From NCBI GenBank assembly GCA_021810815.1, contig JAJZHR010000086.1, positions 1 through 8,309 of the forward strand: a stretch of 8,309 nt of DNA, in the 5' to 3' direction. Origin of the DNA: Acidobacteriota bacterium (GTDB taxonomy: Bacteria; Acidobacteriota; Terriglobia; Terriglobales; Acidobacteriaceae). The translations under genes were made by a program, and so were the position numbers. The notes beneath the pieces are model-generated. The model was not told the origin of the DNA and searched no databases. It saw only the letters and a program-made list of their open reading frames with translations. Shown piece after piece: positions 1 through 5,688 of this stretch. Numbering within the stretch: position 1 is the first letter of the stretch; each line of letters begins with the position of its first letter.

Positions 1-261
1 GCGGCGAGAGAGCAGATGCTGTCGCTGCGGCTCGAACTGGCGATGAAGATCTCCGAGAAAGGCCAGCGCATCGGGCGTCAACAACTGATCCAACTGCTCC
101 GCCAGGGCTGCCTCGTCCGCTGCCCGGTCTGCTGGCCAGTCCGCTGCTGTGCCGCTCTGCGGCATCGGCCGCGCCCCAGGATCGAGCATCTGCAAAACGT
201 CCGCCGCTGGGCGCATCCTGGTAGAACCTTCGTTCCGGGTGTAGGAAACTGATGTCTGCAT
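1..261 (-). CDS. aceB: Malate synthase A, N-terminal part (runs off the left edge)
   Basis: Malate synthase condenses glyoxylate with acetyl-CoA to give malate, the second special step of the glyoxylate bypass in the cytoplasm. Only the first 87 codons are present and the frame is open to base 1, so the catalytic barrel lies outside the window. The call rests on residues 65-87, with the segment ALAFLGDLHRQFEPQRQHLL, which matches the characteristic start of the conserved region of malate synthase A (a helix with LHR.F.P.R..LL). Residues 1-55 are a variable, Ala/Asp/Gln-rich extension. I chose the ATG at 261 because GGGAG lies 10 nt upstream, a slightly long spacing; an internal ATG at 216 is the alternative but has a poorer ribosome site. 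The gene is divergent from the TPR-HTH gene, with about 340 bp between starts. Family assignment is from recognition of this short stretch, not from active-site residues. Confidence 0.82.
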   Translation of the reverse strand, partial: MQTSVSYTRNEGSTRMRPAADVLQMLDPGARPMPQSGTAADWPADRAADEAALAEQLDQLLTPDALAFLGDLHRQFEPQRQHLLSRR

Positions 262-525
262 ATGCGTTTCACTCCCTGATAAATCGATAGTGCTGCGACA
301 GCGTCCAGCAGACAGAAGGGCATCCGTTTCGATGCGTGCGTTTCTGCGGGATCCGTCTTGCAGCCAATGAGAACGTCGTGCCTGATCGTCGGGGAAAAAT
401 TGTCCGAACAAAGGAATAACGCATCCTCGTCACTCGAAGCGTCGAACTCGAATGCTCGGATATTGCTATCGGATGCACGCGAATCAATCCAGTTGACCCT
501 TTCGCCAACTTTCAGGCAACATGAG

Positions 526-547
526 ACGTCCGAATCGGACGTTTTTT
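526..547 (+). terminator. Terminator-like hairpin with T-run ahead of the TPR-HTH gene
   Basis: ACGTCCG (526-532), loop AAT, CGGACGT (536-542) form a perfect 7-bp stem, followed by an uninterrupted T-run at 542-547. This is the form of a rho-independent terminator for plus-strand transcription. There is no plus-strand gene upstream within the window, so it either ends a short transcript started in the aceB-TPR gap (a small RNA or aborted leader) or acts as an attenuator for the gene starting at 600. The minus strand lacks a T-run after the stem, so it should not stop aceB transcripts. Confidence 0.55.
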
Positions 548-573
548 CTTTTGGGCGCGATGGCCCAAAAGAA
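546..573 (+). repeat. 11-bp perfect inverted repeat overlapping the terminator T-run
   Basis: TTCTTTTGGGC (546-556), loop GCGATG, GCCCAAAAGAA (563-573) form a perfect 11-bp stem. Its 5' arm begins in the last two T residues of the preceding terminator-like hairpin, and its 3' arm ends 15 nt before the GGAG ribosome site of the TPR-HTH gene. In RNA the two hairpins would compete only at their border, while in DNA the dyad could be a protein-binding site. Role unknown. Confidence 0.5.
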
Positions 574-599
574 GCCCGCAGGGGAACTGGAGCCAAAGC

Positions 600-2234
600 A
601 TGGCCGCCATCAAAGCACTTCTCGCCGAAGTCCAGTCGGCGCTTCTGGATCGCCGGATGAAGGACGGGATGGCGCAACTGGAGCGCTTTTCGCGGGTATT
701 CGCTCCACTCGACACGGCGGACCCTGACGCTCCTTCGCTTCTGCTGTGCATCGCCATGTGGGTGGACGCTGGCTACAGGGACGCCTCACTGGTCCGCTCT
801 CTTCTGGCCCGCTTCGACCCACCGCGCCGCCGCTCACTTCCACTCGCCGACTATCTGCAGGTGCGCATGGCGGAGGCATACTGCTCCATTGCGGAGGAGG
901 ACAGCGACGCAGCGATCGAGGCGCTGAATTTCGTGCTGCAGGTCCGGTTGGAGATGGACGACGACCTGCTGCTCGCGACGGCGTTCTTCTGGCGAAGCCG
1001 CGCGCATCGCCGCAAGGGAGAATACGAGGCGGCGCTGCCGGACGTGGCGCAGGCGCGCGCACTGGCCCAGTCGCTGCACCATCACAAGCTCGCCGCCCTG
1101 GTCCAGGTGCAGGAGAGCTGGCTGCTGTTCCAGAAGGGAATGTCCAGGGAGGCGCTGCGGATGCTGGACAACGCCGAGCAGAGCCTGAAGGACAGCGACG
1201 ACTACGTGACCCTCGGCAACATCGAATCCGCGCGAGGCCGCATCGTGCGCCGCGCCGGAGAATACGCCCTGGCGCTCACGCACTTCGCCAGAGCGGTGGA
1301 GATCTACGGCCTGCTCGATCCTCACCATCCCAACCTGGCGCGCGCCCTGGTGAACGCCGCCTATGTGAAGCGGCTCATGGCGCTGCATCTGCGCAAGCGC
1401 ATGGAAGGCGAGGACGCAGACAGGCCGGCGCGAGCAGCAGGCGCCCATGCGGAGAACTCCTCCCGCCGCGCCAACCGGACGCGCTATCTCGATGTGTGCC
1501 GGGACGCTCTGAACGATCTGAGCCGCGCCGGAGAGATCTACGTCGCACACCAGCACCACAGCGGCTCAGGGGCGGTGCTGGTCAACTCCGGCTACCTGCA
1601 TCTGGATAGCGGCGACATCGACGGCGCTGCAACGTCCGCTCTGGCCGCCTATGAGCTTGGCAACGGGATGCACGACCACATCCTGATGGCGCGCGCCCGC
1701 GTCCTGCAGGCGGCGGCGGAGAATGAGCGCGTGGACCAGCAGATGGGCGAGGACGCGGACGCTGCCATCTACGCCGGTCTGGCGCGGAAATACGCCGAGG
1801 ACGCTGTGGCGCTGTCTGGCCAGACGCAGAACCGCCGCCTGATCGCGAGCGCGCATCTGGCAAGAGGCATGACCTGCGCCAATGATTTCTTCCGCGAATG
1901 GGACGCAGCCGCCGATTGCGCTTCCCAGGCGGCAGCGCTGCTCCGGGCCGAGGACCGCGACCATCTATGGGAGGAGTTGCTGGTGCTCAAAACCCGCATC
2001 CTGCGCGCCTCCGGCATCGACGACACGCTGCGCGCCTGGTCCCAGGGCGTGGTCGGCGACAAAAGCTTTCAGCAGCTCAGCGAGGACTTCGCCGAGATCG
2101 TGATTCCCAAAGTATGGGCGCGAGAAGGGAAAAAAGTGTCGCGGGTCGCGGAACGCCTCTCGGTCTCGCCAAAGAAAGTCCGCCGCATCCTGAGAAACAC
2201 CGGACACATGGCAGCATCCTCGGACGGAGCGTAG
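600..2234 (+). CDS. TPR-like helical-repeat protein with C-terminal helix-turn-helix; possible regulator
   Basis: 544 residues, no signal peptide or membrane segment, so cytoplasmic. Most of the chain is Ala/Leu/Arg-rich paired helices typical of tetratricopeptide-like repeats, clearest near residues 88-118, 125-158 (with GEYEAALPDVAQARALA), 205-238 (GEYALALTHFARAVEIY), 325-353 and 415-447. A charged, probably disordered linker lies at about 265-295. The C-terminus (about 495-536) resembles a Fis-type helix-turn-helix: a leading helix, VSRVAERLSV (513-522), then SPKKVRRILRNTG (523-535) as a basic recognition helix. TPR domains bind proteins or peptides, so a sensor or partner-binding part joined to a DNA-binding part is inferred. 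The ATG at 600 has GGAG 7 nt upstream, and no upstream in-frame start exists before a stop at 522. It is divergent from aceB, which makes it a candidate local regulator; no target is shown. Its stop lies 4 bp from that of convergent phoU. The exact family is not recognised. Confidence 0.85.
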   Translation: MAAIKALLAEVQSALLDRRMKDGMAQLERFSRVFAPLDTADPDAPSLLLCIAMWVDAGYRDASLVRSLLARFDPPRRRSLPLADYLQVRMAEAYCSIAEEDSDAAIEALNFVLQVRLEMDDDLLLATAFFWRSRAHRRKGEYEAALPDVAQARALAQSLHHHKLAALVQVQESWLLFQKGMSREALRMLDNAEQSLKDSDDYVTLGNIESARGRIVRRAGEYALALTHFARAVEIYGLLDPHHPNLARALVNAAYVKRLMALHLRKRMEGEDADRPARAAGAHAENSSRRANRTRYLDVCRDALNDLSRAGEIYVAHQHHSGSGAVLVNSGYLHLDSGDIDGAATSALAAYELGNGMHDHILMARARVLQAAAENERVDQQMGEDADAAIYAGLARKYAEDAVALSGQTQNRRLIASAHLARGMTCANDFFREWDAAADCASQAAALLRAEDRDHLWEELLVLKTRILRASGIDDTLRAWSQGVVGDKSFQQLSEDFAEIVIPKVWAREGKKVSRVAERLSVSPKKVRRILRNTGHMAASSDGA

Positions 2235-2238
2235 CCGC

Positions 2239-2910
2239 TCAATCCGTGGCAAGGCTGATGCGGTGCCGCACATCGGAGCCGCGCACCCAGAAGATCACAT
2301 CCTCGGCGATGTTGGTGGCATGATCCGCCGTGCGCTCCAGGTTGCGCGCAATGACGATGGCGTTCATCGCATGCAGGCTGGCGTCCGGCGTCCGCTCCAT
2401 CACCTGGATCAGCGCCGTATGCACGTCCCGGTTCATCGCGTCCATCACGTCGTCCATGTCCAGCACCGTCTCCGCAAGCCGCGCGTCCGCGTCCAGCAGG
2501 GCCTGCACGGCCGTGCGCACCATCTTGCCCGCCCACACGCCCATCTGCTTGATGTCTACCGGAAGGCTGATGAAGGGCAGCTTCATCAACGTCTCGGCGC
2601 GGCTGGCGATGTTCACGGACTGGTCGCCGACGCGCTCCAGGTCGCTGTTGATCTTGATCACCGCGAGGATGAAGCGCAGGTCGATGGCCATCGGCTGCTC
2701 TTTGGCGAGCAGGTTGTAGGCCATATTGTCCACCTCGCGCTCCGCCGAATTGATGGCGGCCTCCAGGTCGCGCACCAGTTGGCAAAGACCCTGATCCTGC
2801 GTCAGGTAGGCTTCCACCGAGCAGTCCAGCGCCTGCTGCGCCAGCGCCGCCATCGCCAGAAGCTTGTCCTTCAATTCGGCCAACTGCTGCTGGAAGTGGA
2901 TCCTGGGCAC
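2239..2910 (-). CDS. phoU: Phosphate signalling protein PhoU
   Basis: 223 residues, the usual PhoU length. PhoU is a cytoplasmic all-helical protein made of two similar three-helix halves. It normally links the Pst phosphate transporter to the PhoR/PhoB two-component system and keeps the Pho regulon off when phosphate is plentiful. Both signature metal-binding helices are present: SDLERVGDQSVNIA at 89-102 in the first half and RNLERTADHATNIAEDV at 189-205 in the second. The N-terminus PRIHFQQQLAELK is typical. I chose the GTG at 2910 because AGGAG (2922-2918) is 7 nt upstream and the protein then begins at the usual point; a TTG 33 bases further out would put the ribosome site inside the gene. 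No pstSCAB or phoBR genes flank it. Upstream in the same direction is phhA, 136 bp away, with no functional link, so it is probably transcribed on its own. It converges with the TPR-HTH gene. Confidence 0.95.
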   Translation of the reverse strand: MPRIHFQQQLAELKDKLLAMAALAQQALDCSVEAYLTQDQGLCQLVRDLEAAINSAEREVDNMAYNLLAKEQPMAIDLRFILAVIKINSDLERVGDQSVNIASRAETLMKLPFISLPVDIKQMGVWAGKMVRTAVQALLDADARLAETVLDMDDVMDAMNRDVHTALIQVMERTPDASLHAMNAIVIARNLERTADHATNIAEDVIFWVRGSDVRHRISLATD

Positions 2911-2917
2911 GCGCTCT

Positions 2918-2922
2918 CTCCT
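2918..2922 (-). promoter_or_regulatory. Ribosome binding site that fixes the phoU GTG start
   Basis: AGGAG on the minus strand, 7 nt before the GTG at 2910. Its position rules out the longer TTG-started frame, in which this sequence would be internal coding sequence. Confidence 0.8.
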
Positions 2923-2935
2923 GAAATCTGTATTG

Positions 2936-2954
2936 TGCAACAACGGCTGTTGCA
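2936..2954. repeat. Perfect 7-bp inverted repeat upstream of phoU
   Basis: TGCAACA (2936-2942), spacer ACGGC, TGTTGCA (2948-2954). It lies 26-44 bp upstream of the phoU start codon, within the likely promoter or leader. It could be an operator dyad or a short leader hairpin. There is no T-run on the minus strand after it, so it is not an obvious terminator for phhA. Confidence 0.45.
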
Positions 2955-3046
2955 GCAGGGTGAATTTCGTCCGCAGCAGGGCGGGTGGAACCAGAGTGGG
3001 AACTGTTGGCGCACCTGGTCGCCCCAGACGTCCGCGCCCTATGACC

Positions 3047-3814
3047 TCACAGCCCCAGACGCCGCGCCGCCTCCTGCGCCGCCACGTAGATCTGGTCGAA
3101 CGAATCGACCGCGTAGAGCACCTTCTGCATCTCTCCGGTGGAGAACTCCTGCTCCATCACCTGATCCAGATTGAAGTCGCGAATCTCCGGCCCGCTGCTG
3201 CCGCCCTCCACCACATGCGTGCATTCGCCATGCGATGAGATCAGGCCGCTGCCATACACCTTGATCTTCCCTCCCTGGCGGATCACGCCAAACTCCACCG
3301 TGAACCAGAAGAGCCGCCCCATCCGCTCCAGATCGTCCGGATTCCGCAGCGACGCGCACACCTTTCCATAGTGCTGCAGAAAGTCCGCGAACACCGGGTG
3401 CGCATGCATCGGGACGTGGCCGAACACATCGTGGAAAATGTCCGGCTCCGGCGTGTACTCCATGGAATCGCGGCTGCGCAGCCAGGTTGTTGTCGGGAAC
3501 AGGCGCGCCGACAGCATCTCGAAGAAGGCGTCTCCAGGCAGGAATCCGCTCACCGGCGTGGACTGCCAGCCCGTCCGCGGCATCAGCCTGCGGCTCACAG
3601 CGGCAAGATCCGGCAAGCTGTCCTCCCGCAGGCCGATCTGCTCGAACCCGTCGAGATATTCCCGGCAGGCGTGCTCGCGCAACTGCGGCATGCGCCGGCG
3701 CACCAGCTCCGCCCAGGTCGCATGCTGCTCCGGCGTGTACGCGGCGAAATCCTGCTGGATCAGGTACGGCTCCGCAACTGTGAGAACGGGGCCGACGCTT
3801 GCAACTGTGTTCAT
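3047..3814 (-). CDS. phhA: Phenylalanine 4-monooxygenase (phenylalanine hydroxylase)
   Basis: 255 residues. The enzyme uses iron, O2 and a tetrahydropterin to hydroxylate L-phenylalanine to L-tyrosine in the cytoplasm, the entry to phenylalanine catabolism. It has the single catalytic domain of the short bacterial type, without the regulatory ACT domain of animal enzymes. The iron-binding facial triad is visible: His128 and His133 in EPDIFHDVFGHVPM (123-136) and Glu174 in FWFTVEFGV. The pterin/substrate region contains the expected TGW (81-83) and FLPGDAFFEMLSARLFP (91-107). The ATG at 3814 has GGAG (3825-3822) 7 nt upstream. It is divergent from hppD, two steps on in the same route. The pterin-recycling carbinolamine dehydratase (phhB) is not in the window. 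A promoter with a perfect TTGACA lies upstream and is listed separately. No sign of damage. Confidence 0.96.
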   Translation of the reverse strand: MNTVASVGPVLTVAEPYLIQQDFAAYTPEQHATWAELVRRRMPQLREHACREYLDGFEQIGLREDSLPDLAAVSRRLMPRTGWQSTPVSGFLPGDAFFEMLSARLFPTTTWLRSRDSMEYTPEPDIFHDVFGHVPMHAHPVFADFLQHYGKVCASLRNPDDLERMGRLFWFTVEFGVIRQGGKIKVYGSGLISSHGECTHVVEGGSSGPEIRDFNLDQVMEQEFSTGEMQKVLYAVDSFDQIYVAAQEAARRLGL

Positions 3815-3875
3815 TGAGAATCTCCGTCCTGCTGCAATTCATCCCGTCCGTTTCAGGGCAAGATCCAAACATTTG

Positions 3876-3905
3876 ATGATCCATCCCGCATGAAGAGTGT
3901 GTCAA
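3876..3905 (-). promoter_or_regulatory. Likely sigma-70 type promoter of phhA
   Basis: On the minus strand, a perfect -35 box TTGACA (3905-3900), an 18-bp spacer and a -10 box GATCAT (3881-3876; 4 of 6 matches). This predicts transcription starting near 3869, with a leader of about 55 nt ahead of the phhA ATG. Confidence 0.55.
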
Positions 3906-3906
3906 T

Positions 3907-3924
3907 CGCCCTGCGAACAGGGCG
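3907..3924. promoter_or_regulatory. 18-bp palindrome abutting the phhA -35 box (candidate operator)
   Basis: CGCCCTG (3907-3913), CGAA, CAGGGCG (3918-3924): perfect 7-bp arms. It ends 1 bp upstream of the TTGACA of the phhA promoter and is centred about 47 bp upstream of the inferred start site, a usual place for an activator that touches RNA polymerase. It is not followed by a T-run on either strand, so a terminator is unlikely. The binding protein is unknown. Confidence 0.45.
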
Positions 3925-4006
3925 GAAGAAGCTCCGACTCCAAAGGGTTTGCGGCAGCAGCACCGCCAACACCGCCGGGGGAGACTCCGTCGCGGGCCGA
4001 CCCCTG

Positions 4007-4100
4007 TGGCTGAAAGCCAGCCGCTGGCGAACGCTGCTACACTGATGTGTTTCGCTGGCGGCGGATGCGGCGTCCTGCGTTCCAGGGCACTTCTGCCAGC
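4007..4100. promoter_or_regulatory. Nested palindromes and repeated GCTGGC half-sites upstream of hppD
   Basis: TGGCT GAA AGCCA (4007-4019) overlaps a perfect 13-bp palindrome, GCCAGC C GCTGGC (4016-4028). The half-site returns as GCTGGC at 4054-4059 and inverted as GCCAGC at 4095-4100; CGCTGGCG itself is directly repeated at 4022-4029 and 4053-4060. A possible -10 box, TACACT (4038-4043), lies between the repeats, but no good -35 box is seen. The cluster may be an operator for hppD or, if transcribed, alternative hairpins in its leader. Confidence 0.35.
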
Positions 4101-4109
4101 CCCGAAGAT

Positions 4110-4113
4110 GGAG
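4110..4113 (+). promoter_or_regulatory. Ribosome binding site that fixes the hppD start
   Basis: GGAG, 6 nt before the ATG at 4120. The in-frame ATG at 4108 overlaps this site and has no ribosome site of its own, so the shorter protein starting MSLIAHQ is preferred. Confidence 0.65.
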
Positions 4114-4119
4114 AAAATC

Positions 4120-5280
4120 ATGTCCCTGATCGCGCACCAGCCCCTCAAGCAAGACCCGGCGCAAGCCCCCGCCCAGGCCCCGGCACCGCCGGATTTCCTT
4201 CCGCTCAATGGCACGGATTACGTCGAGTTCTACGTGGGCAACGCCCGCCAGGCGGCGCACTTCTACCGCTCCGCCTTCGGATTCAAGCTGGCGGCCTACA
4301 GCGGGCCGGAGACAGGCGTTCGCGAACGCGCCTCCTACGTCCTGCAGCAGGACAAGATCCGCCTCGTCCTGACCACCGCCCTCGCGCCCGAGCATCCCAT
4401 CGCCGAGCACGTCCGCATCCACGGCGACGGCGTGCGCGACGTGGCCCTCTGGGTGGACGATGCCGAAGCCGCCTGGAAAGCCACCACCGACCGCGGAGCT
4501 CGCAGCGTCCGCGCGCCGGAAACCCTCAAGGACGAGAACGGCGAGGCCCGCGTCGCCTCCATCGCCACCTACGGCGAAACCATCCACACCTTCGTCGAGC
4601 GGCGCAACTACCGCGGAGCCTTCCTTCCCGGCTTTGCCGCCGTCACCAAGGACGACGTCGTCTCGCGCCCCGTCGGGCTCAAGTACATCGACCACATGGT
4701 GGGCAACGTCGGCTGGGGCGAGATGAACCGCTGGGTGGAGTTCTACGCCCGCGTGATGGGCTTCAGCATGTTCAAGCACTTCGACGACAACGACATCTCC
4801 ACCGACTACTCCGCCCTGATGTCCAAGGTGATGTCCAACGGCAACGAGCGCGTCAAGTTCCCCATCAACGAGCCGGCCAAGGGCAAGCGCAAGTCGCAGA
4901 TCGAGGAATACCTCGACTTCTACCGCGGCCCCGGCATCCAGCACATCGCCATGGCCACCGACGACATCATCGCCACCGTCCGCAAGCTGCGCGACCAGGG
5001 CGTGGAGTTCCTCCGCGTTCCCAACGCCTACTATGACGATCTGCTGGCCCGCGTCGGCCCCATCGAGGAGCCGCTCGATCCGCTGCGCGAGCTGGGAGTG
5101 CTGGTGGACCGCGACGACGAGGGCTACATGCTCCAGATCTTCACCCGCCCGGTCGAGGACAGGCCCACCCTGTTCTACGAAATCATTCAGCGCCGGGGAA
5201 GCCGCAGCTTCGGCAAAGGAAACTTCAAGGCCCTCTTCGAAGCCATCGAGCGCGAGCAGGATCTGCGCGGCAACCTGTAG
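4120..5280 (+). CDS. hppD: 4-hydroxyphenylpyruvate dioxygenase
   Basis: 386 residues. This cytoplasmic Fe(II) enzyme converts 4-hydroxyphenylpyruvate plus O2 to homogentisate and CO2, the committed step of tyrosine breakdown and also the source of homogentisate for pyomelanin. It has two vicinal-oxygen-chelate halves: residues 31-160 (DYVEFYVGNARQAAHFY, structural) and 188-365 (catalytic). The iron ligands are His192 in YIDHMVGNV, His275 in GIQHIAMAT and Glu354 in LFYEIIQR. The C-terminal gate helix FGKGNFKALFEAIEREQ is intact. An N-terminal extension of about 28 residues is Pro/Ala-rich, with AQAP repeated, and is probably disordered. The start choice is explained under the ribosome site. 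Homogentisate dioxygenase (hmgA), often adjacent, does not follow, and a strong hairpin lies 30 nt after the stop. The gene is divergent from phhA, which supplies tyrosine for the same route. Confidence 0.97.
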   Translation: MSLIAHQPLKQDPAQAPAQAPAPPDFLPLNGTDYVEFYVGNARQAAHFYRSAFGFKLAAYSGPETGVRERASYVLQQDKIRLVLTTALAPEHPIAEHVRIHGDGVRDVALWVDDAEAAWKATTDRGARSVRAPETLKDENGEARVASIATYGETIHTFVERRNYRGAFLPGFAAVTKDDVVSRPVGLKYIDHMVGNVGWGEMNRWVEFYARVMGFSMFKHFDDNDISTDYSALMSKVMSNGNERVKFPINEPAKGKRKSQIEEYLDFYRGPGIQHIAMATDDIIATVRKLRDQGVEFLRVPNAYYDDLLARVGPIEEPLDPLRELGVLVDRDDEGYMLQIFTRPVEDRPTLFYEIIQRRGSRSFGKGNFKALFEAIEREQDLRGNL

Positions 5281-5310
5281 AACCCAAGCAGCCTCCGGCA
5301 AATCGTGCGC

Positions 5311-5350
5311 CCCACGTCTCGCCTTGGAGCGATAACTCCCGAGACGTGGG
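5311..5350 (+). terminator. Long hairpin after hppD, probable transcript end or 3' stabiliser
   Basis: CCCACGTCTCG (5311-5321) pairs perfectly with CGAGACGTGGG (5340-5350). Inside, after a CCTT bulge, GGAG (5326-5329) pairs with CTCC (5336-5339) around the loop CGATAA. The total is 15 bp of helix, starting 30 nt after the hppD stop. There is no T-run after it, so it is not a textbook intrinsic terminator; it may protect the 3' end or work with Rho. Confidence 0.5.
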
Positions 5351-5384
5351 CTCTGCTGCCCTGTTGTCCCATGGCGATCAACCC

Positions 5385-5559
5385 TGCCATTCGGAGCGGA
5401 GCGCGAAGCTCGGAGCCGAAGAATCCCGGGATGCCACCGCGCCGGATGGATGCATTTCTCCCCTTGCCGGCAGACCGCCTCGTCCGCAAGCCACCCGCAT
5501 CCCCCACCCAGCGCCCTCGGGATTCTTCGTCGCCAGCCGCTGCTCCCGGAAGGACAACT
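5385..5559. repeat. Inverted pair of degenerate intergenic repeats (non-coding, MITE- or REP-like)
   Basis: Two similar arms of about 40 bp face each other across about 90 bp. Left arm: about 5385-5428, starting TGCCATTCGGAGCGGAGC and ending CGAAGAATCCCG (5417-5428). Right arm: 5518-5559, whose complement starts TTGTCCTTCCGGGAGC and ends with the same CGAAGAATCCCG (perfect over 12 bp, 5518-5529). Just inside, GGGATGC (5428-5434) also pairs with GCATCCC (5497-5503), so the whole element could fold into a large cruciform or RNA hairpin. Arms of the general form 'TGTCATTC-GAGC-GAGC-GAAGAATC' are a dispersed intergenic repeat I know from many bacterial genomes, acidobacteria included; membership here is by resemblance. 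No transposase is present. Confidence 0.6.
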
Positions 5560-5641
5560 CGCTGACAAAATAGCGGTTTGCCGACAGGGGCCGCCCACCG
5601 CGCGCCATGCCTCCGTCGCAGAGGACGGCGCGATTGTGAAT

Positions 5642-5658
5642 ATTCCACGAACAGGAAT
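5642..5658. promoter_or_regulatory. Candidate activator-binding dyad upstream of the sigma-54 promoter
   Basis: ATTCC (5642-5646), 7-bp spacer, GGAAT (5654-5658). It overlaps a second small palindrome, GAATATTC (5638-5645), flanked by GTG and CAC. Its centre is about 74 bp upstream of the -24 GG, inside the range where enhancer-binding proteins of sigma-54 promoters usually sit. The protein is unknown and the arms are short. Confidence 0.35.
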
Positions 5659-5688
5659 CCCCTGCGGAAGCGCACGATTCTTCGTCTG

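Larger units (their letters stand above)
262..599. other. Divergent intergenic region between aceB and the TPR-HTH gene
   Basis: This 338-bp gap looks less GC-rich than the genes around it and carries no convincing gene. Two small plus-strand frames cross it, but they have no ribosome site or family features. Visible elements are: a terminator-like hairpin at 526-547; a second hairpin at 546-573; TCGAA three times at 434-438, 442-446 and 448-452, two of them inside a direct ACTCGAA repeat 14 bp apart; an imperfect palindrome TTGTCCGAACAA at 400-411; and TGCGTTTC twice (263-270 and 337-344). TTGACC at 493-498 could be a plus-strand -35 box, but the best -10 at the right distance (CAACAT, 517-522) is weak. 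No convincing promoter for aceB was found. Confidence 0.6.

Noticed and set aside
78..677. A 199-codon minus-strand frame, and small plus-strand frames at 16-252 and 358-660
   Set aside because: They overlap the malate synthase start or the TPR gene in the wrong frame and have no family features; the frame giving the LHRQFEP segment is the real one.
746..1609. A 287-codon plus-strand frame and a 241-codon minus-strand frame (834-1559) inside the TPR-HTH gene
   Set aside because: Arg/Gly/Pro-rich compositional shadows of the helical-repeat protein, which has a good ribosome site and consistent repeats.
2235..2238. Possible terminator between the convergent TPR-HTH and phoU genes
   Set aside because: Only 4 bp separate the stops, and no hairpin with a T-run is seen there; transcripts probably overlap at their 3' ends.
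2911..2943. TTG-started 11-residue extension of PhoU
   Set aside because: It would place the AGGAG ribosome site inside the gene; the GTG at 2910 has ideal spacing and the usual PhoU N-terminus.
3949..4119. Upstream in-frame extension of hppD
   Set aside because: It runs through the palindromic control region, has no ribosome site, and would add 57 residues unlike the family.
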